Assembly: GCA_016946835.1 (NCBI GenBank)
Contig: JACVTC010000106.1
Location: forward strand, 335,001 to 399,000
Direction: 5' to 3'
DNA from: Neocallimastix lanati (nom. inval.)
Lineage: Eukaryota; Neocallimastigomycota; Neocallimastigomycetes; Neocallimastigales; Neocallimastigaceae
Length of the DNA: 64,000 bases
The position numbers and the translations under genes were made by a program. Under the pieces are notes generated by a model. The model was not told where the DNA came from and searched no databases. It worked only from the letters and a program-made list of their open reading frames with translations. Shown here piece after piece: positions 61,485 through 64,000 of this stretch; the stretch's first letter is position 1; each line of letters opens with the position of its first letter.

Positions 61485-62407
61485 TGTTTCTTCACCAGCA
61501 TAATCTGAATCAGTATAAAGCAGTATTTCACCTTTGTGTCCTTATAAGTGATTTTGTAGTCTTTTGTATAATTTAGATATTTTAAAATATTTATAATCCT
61601 TTTCCGGTCATTCATTGTGGGATTCTAGGAATATCTTTCTATTTTACTAATGGCATAAGCAATGTCTGATCTTATGAAGTGTGTTAAATATATTAATGAT
61701 CCTACTGCGCTTTTTTATGTTGTTTTATCAAATTTCTAATTTTTTCTAATAACTTATTTATTCCTGAACATACTGTTTTTGCTTTTCTAATGTTTGTTAT
61801 TTTAATTTTTGTAATATATCATTAATTAATTATATTTGTGAAATGATGTAGTTGTAATAATTTTCTTCAATTTTAATCCATAGTAGACAGTTCACCTTGA
61901 TACATTTTGTTATTATAAAATTTTTCTTTATTTTATATGTTATTTTATTTATTTCTGAATTAATACCTGTGATTAGTAAATCGTCCATATATATTCCTAT
62001 TATTCATGATACTAAGTCTCCACCCATTTTCTTAAAAATACAGGGTTCAGAAGAAAGCTAATTAAAGCCCATATTTTTAAGAAAGTTGGAAAAGTAAGTA
62101 TACCATTGTCTGCCAGACTGTTTTAAGGCCATATAAATCTTTTTTTTTTTAGTAACCAGTATCCTTGTCCAAAATTTTTTATTAGGTAGTCTAACATATA
62201 ATTGCTAATTGAGAGGAGTATTTAGATGAGCAACTTTAATGTCGAGTTGTATAATGGTCCATTAAAATTTCGATACAATCGACATTAATAACTTCAAGTT
62301 ATCAATACTAAGAGTTGGTGAATAAGTTAAATTATAATTAATTCCTTTTACTTAACTAAAACTTCCAGCAACAATTCTACCTTTATATTTAATAATATTT
62401 GTTCCTT

Positions 62408-62441
<34 letters not shown>

Positions 62442-62590
62442 TAAATTCTATTAAATTTACTTCCTATTGAATTTTCTTTTTAAAAATCATTATTTTATTG
62501 TCATATAAATTTTGAAATTCTGCATTCATGGCTTTAAATCCAACGTTTCTTATTTTTGAATGAAATCGCTTGCTTATAATATAATGACTC
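61485..62590 (-). mobile_element. Ty1/Copia reverse transcriptase remnant, opposite orientation
   Basis: Read on the minus strand, Copia pol motifs appear in order: AISFKNKKRWIKAMNAEFQN (about 62570-62510), GRIVAGSF, VKGINYNLTYSPTLSID, TIIQLDIKVAHLNTPL, LKQSGRQWYTYFSNFL, catalytic YMDDLLITG (YMDD at 61991-61980), VGSLIYLTHFIRSDIAYAIS, and the RNase H start up to DSDYAGEE (about 61490). Many stops and shifts show it is dead. It stops exactly where the plus-strand LTR ends. Confidence 0.85.
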
Positions 62591-63219
62591 AACATTAATA
62601 AAATCCTTTATAAGAAAGAATATATTTAATATTGATAATATTATTTAATATTATCAATATTAAATAAGTTTTATTAATAATAAAATAAGTAATATTAATA
62701 ATAGATCATAAGGTATTAAAAAATTAAGATTATCAATTAGATATTAATAATTATTAATCATTTTTAGTAATAACAAATTTTTAGAATATAGGAAAGTTCC
62801 AAGATTAAGAAATGTAATAATAATTTTATTTCAGGATTAGTCCAAAAATTGGAGTTTATGAAAAAAATAGTAATATATATTCATATCTTCACAATAATTA
62901 CGGGTGGGGTAATACTTTTAAATTTTTATTTATTTATTTTATCATTTATTTTATAAGGTCTACATTTTAATTATTGAAAAAATTTACCTATTAATATTTT
63001 TTGAAAGAAAATAAATATGTAAAACCTTACTACATTTATCTTGATATCTTTAAGATTTTAAGTTTTATTAAATTTTTATTATATAATTATATAATATCAA
63101 TTTTAGTTTATTAGAACTAAATTATTTAATAATTACGAAAAACAATAATCAAATTTTAAAAAGATTTCTCAGAAAAGTTAAGCCATTTTAATCTATAAAA
63201 TTAAAATAGCTTTCATTCT
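62591..63219. other. Spacer with a perfect palindrome
   Basis: AT-rich. Perfect 20-bp arms (62624-62643 and 62646-62665; ATTTAATATTGATAATATTA and complement) are separated by TT. The rest shows no gene. Confidence 0.7.
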
Positions 63220-64000
63220 TCAAATCTGTTTTCTTTAATCACTCCACAATTTATTAGCAGTTTCAATGTTTTCTACTTCTTCTTGTATCCATTTATGATG
63301 TTGAATAAATTTTATGTATTAAATACTCTTCTTTATTTTTATATGGTTTCTTTTTTCCTTTACTTAAAGATAATTCTAAAGGCTATAAATCTTGTCTTCA
63401 GTGCAACAGTTCAAAACCACTAAATCTGGTTCTTTTATGCTTATAAATTCTTTGAGTCCACAATGCACTTGATAAAACTTCGTCCTAATATTGGCCACTT
63501 ATCACTTTCCGTGATCTCCAGATATTCTTCAACTGCCTTCTGAATTTCTATAAACTTCGGATAGCATATCTCATTACTTCTCTTAGTTACCAATGACATA
63601 ATTACATCTATCACATCATCTTCCACAAACGCTAACCCCCATACAAATCCCCTTTTTAAGTTCTGTAATATCATCAAGAGTGAGCAAGTTTTTTAAGTTC
63701 TCTATCCATTAAAACACATTTTTGTTGTATTTTTCCAAGTAAGGAAGTTCCTTTTTTATTTTGGTGATGTCTTACATTATTGAAATTCATAGAAATCTTA
63801 TATATTTATATATATCCTTTTTTTTTTTTATAACTATTGAATTTTAAATTTATTCAATTTATTTTCATAAAACTTTCAAATAGATACGCCCTAGATTCTC
63901 CACCAAAAGTTTAAGCCGTTTATTTAATTTTATCATTTTATCTTTACTATTATTTCCTATATGATTATTTTTATAAGTAAAACTATCCTTTTTCCTAAGA
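63220..64000 (-). pseudogene. Decayed gene of unknown function, runs off the window edge
   Basis: The minus strand has protein-like segments in shifting frames. From the 5' side these are KMIKLNKRLKLLVENLGRIY, then MNFNNVRHHQNKKG...QQKCVLMDRELKKLAHS. Next is a 78-codon open frame (63677-63441) containing RGFVWGLAFVEDDVIDVIMS and WPILGRSFIKCIVDSKNL, then DLVVLNCCTEDKIYSLE and HHKWIQEEVENIETANKLWSD. At least two frame changes and a stop break it. No family is recognised. It is probably a relic, or a gene with sequence errors; the 5' end lies outside the window. Confidence 0.45.

Overview
The window is extremely A+T-rich eukaryotic DNA. It has long poly(A)/poly(T) runs, micro- and mini-satellites, and few genes that are clearly richer in G+C than their surroundings and are split by short AT-rich introns. 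The best reading is a flagellated early-diverging fungus, most likely an anaerobic gut fungus (Neocallimastigomycota). Reasons: extreme AT bias, Asn/Ser homopolymer proteins, a kinesin-II accessory subunit (KAP3, normally kept only by organisms that build flagella), RIC8 and eIF4G genes, and LINE and Ty1/Copia remnants. The phylum is inferred from these traits, not proven.

Layout. 1-7369: two low-complexity Asn/Ser-rich coding loci of unknown function, possibly one gene; the second carries an apparent frameshift. 7370-18891: gene-free, dominated by simple repeats including a block of about 2.7 kb of a 7-bp satellite. 18892-21417: an intact one-exon Stealth-family sugar-phosphate transferase with an N-terminal membrane anchor. 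22290-26650: a graveyard of decayed LINE and Copia pieces. 28205-33398: a complete nine-exon KAP3 gene. 34575-35490: a decayed gene. 37033-37202: a short GC-rich, poly(A)-tailed, SINE-like insertion. 38913-39886 (-): a cyclophilin with an unusual insertion. 40263-41331: a TATDN3-type metal-dependent hydrolase. 41540-42320: a compound minisatellite whose unit recurs at two other loci. 43341-46667: RIC8, ten exons. 47357-47937: a local tandem duplication. 49073-53628 (-): an eIF4G-type scaffold (MIF4G + MA3), six exons. 56306-59194: a TPR-like protein, four exons. 60045-64000: gene relics and two Copia pieces in opposite orientation.

The genes do not form a pathway. They are single housekeeping or flagellar genes: intraflagellar transport motor (KAP3), G-alpha chaperone (RIC8), translation initiation (eIF4G), proline isomerase, hydrolase, glycan phosphotransferase. 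Exon models for KAP3, RIC8, eIF4G, cyclophilin, TATDN3 and the TPR gene were built by hand. Every junction keeps reading frame, and each total length is a multiple of three.

The most notable observation is in RIC8. Its second intron cannot be spliced in frame as GT-AG, but fits perfectly as a U12-dependent AT-AC intron, with a consensus ATATCCTTT donor, a TCCTTAAC branch site and an AC acceptor about 10 nt later. This implies a minor spliceosome in this lineage.
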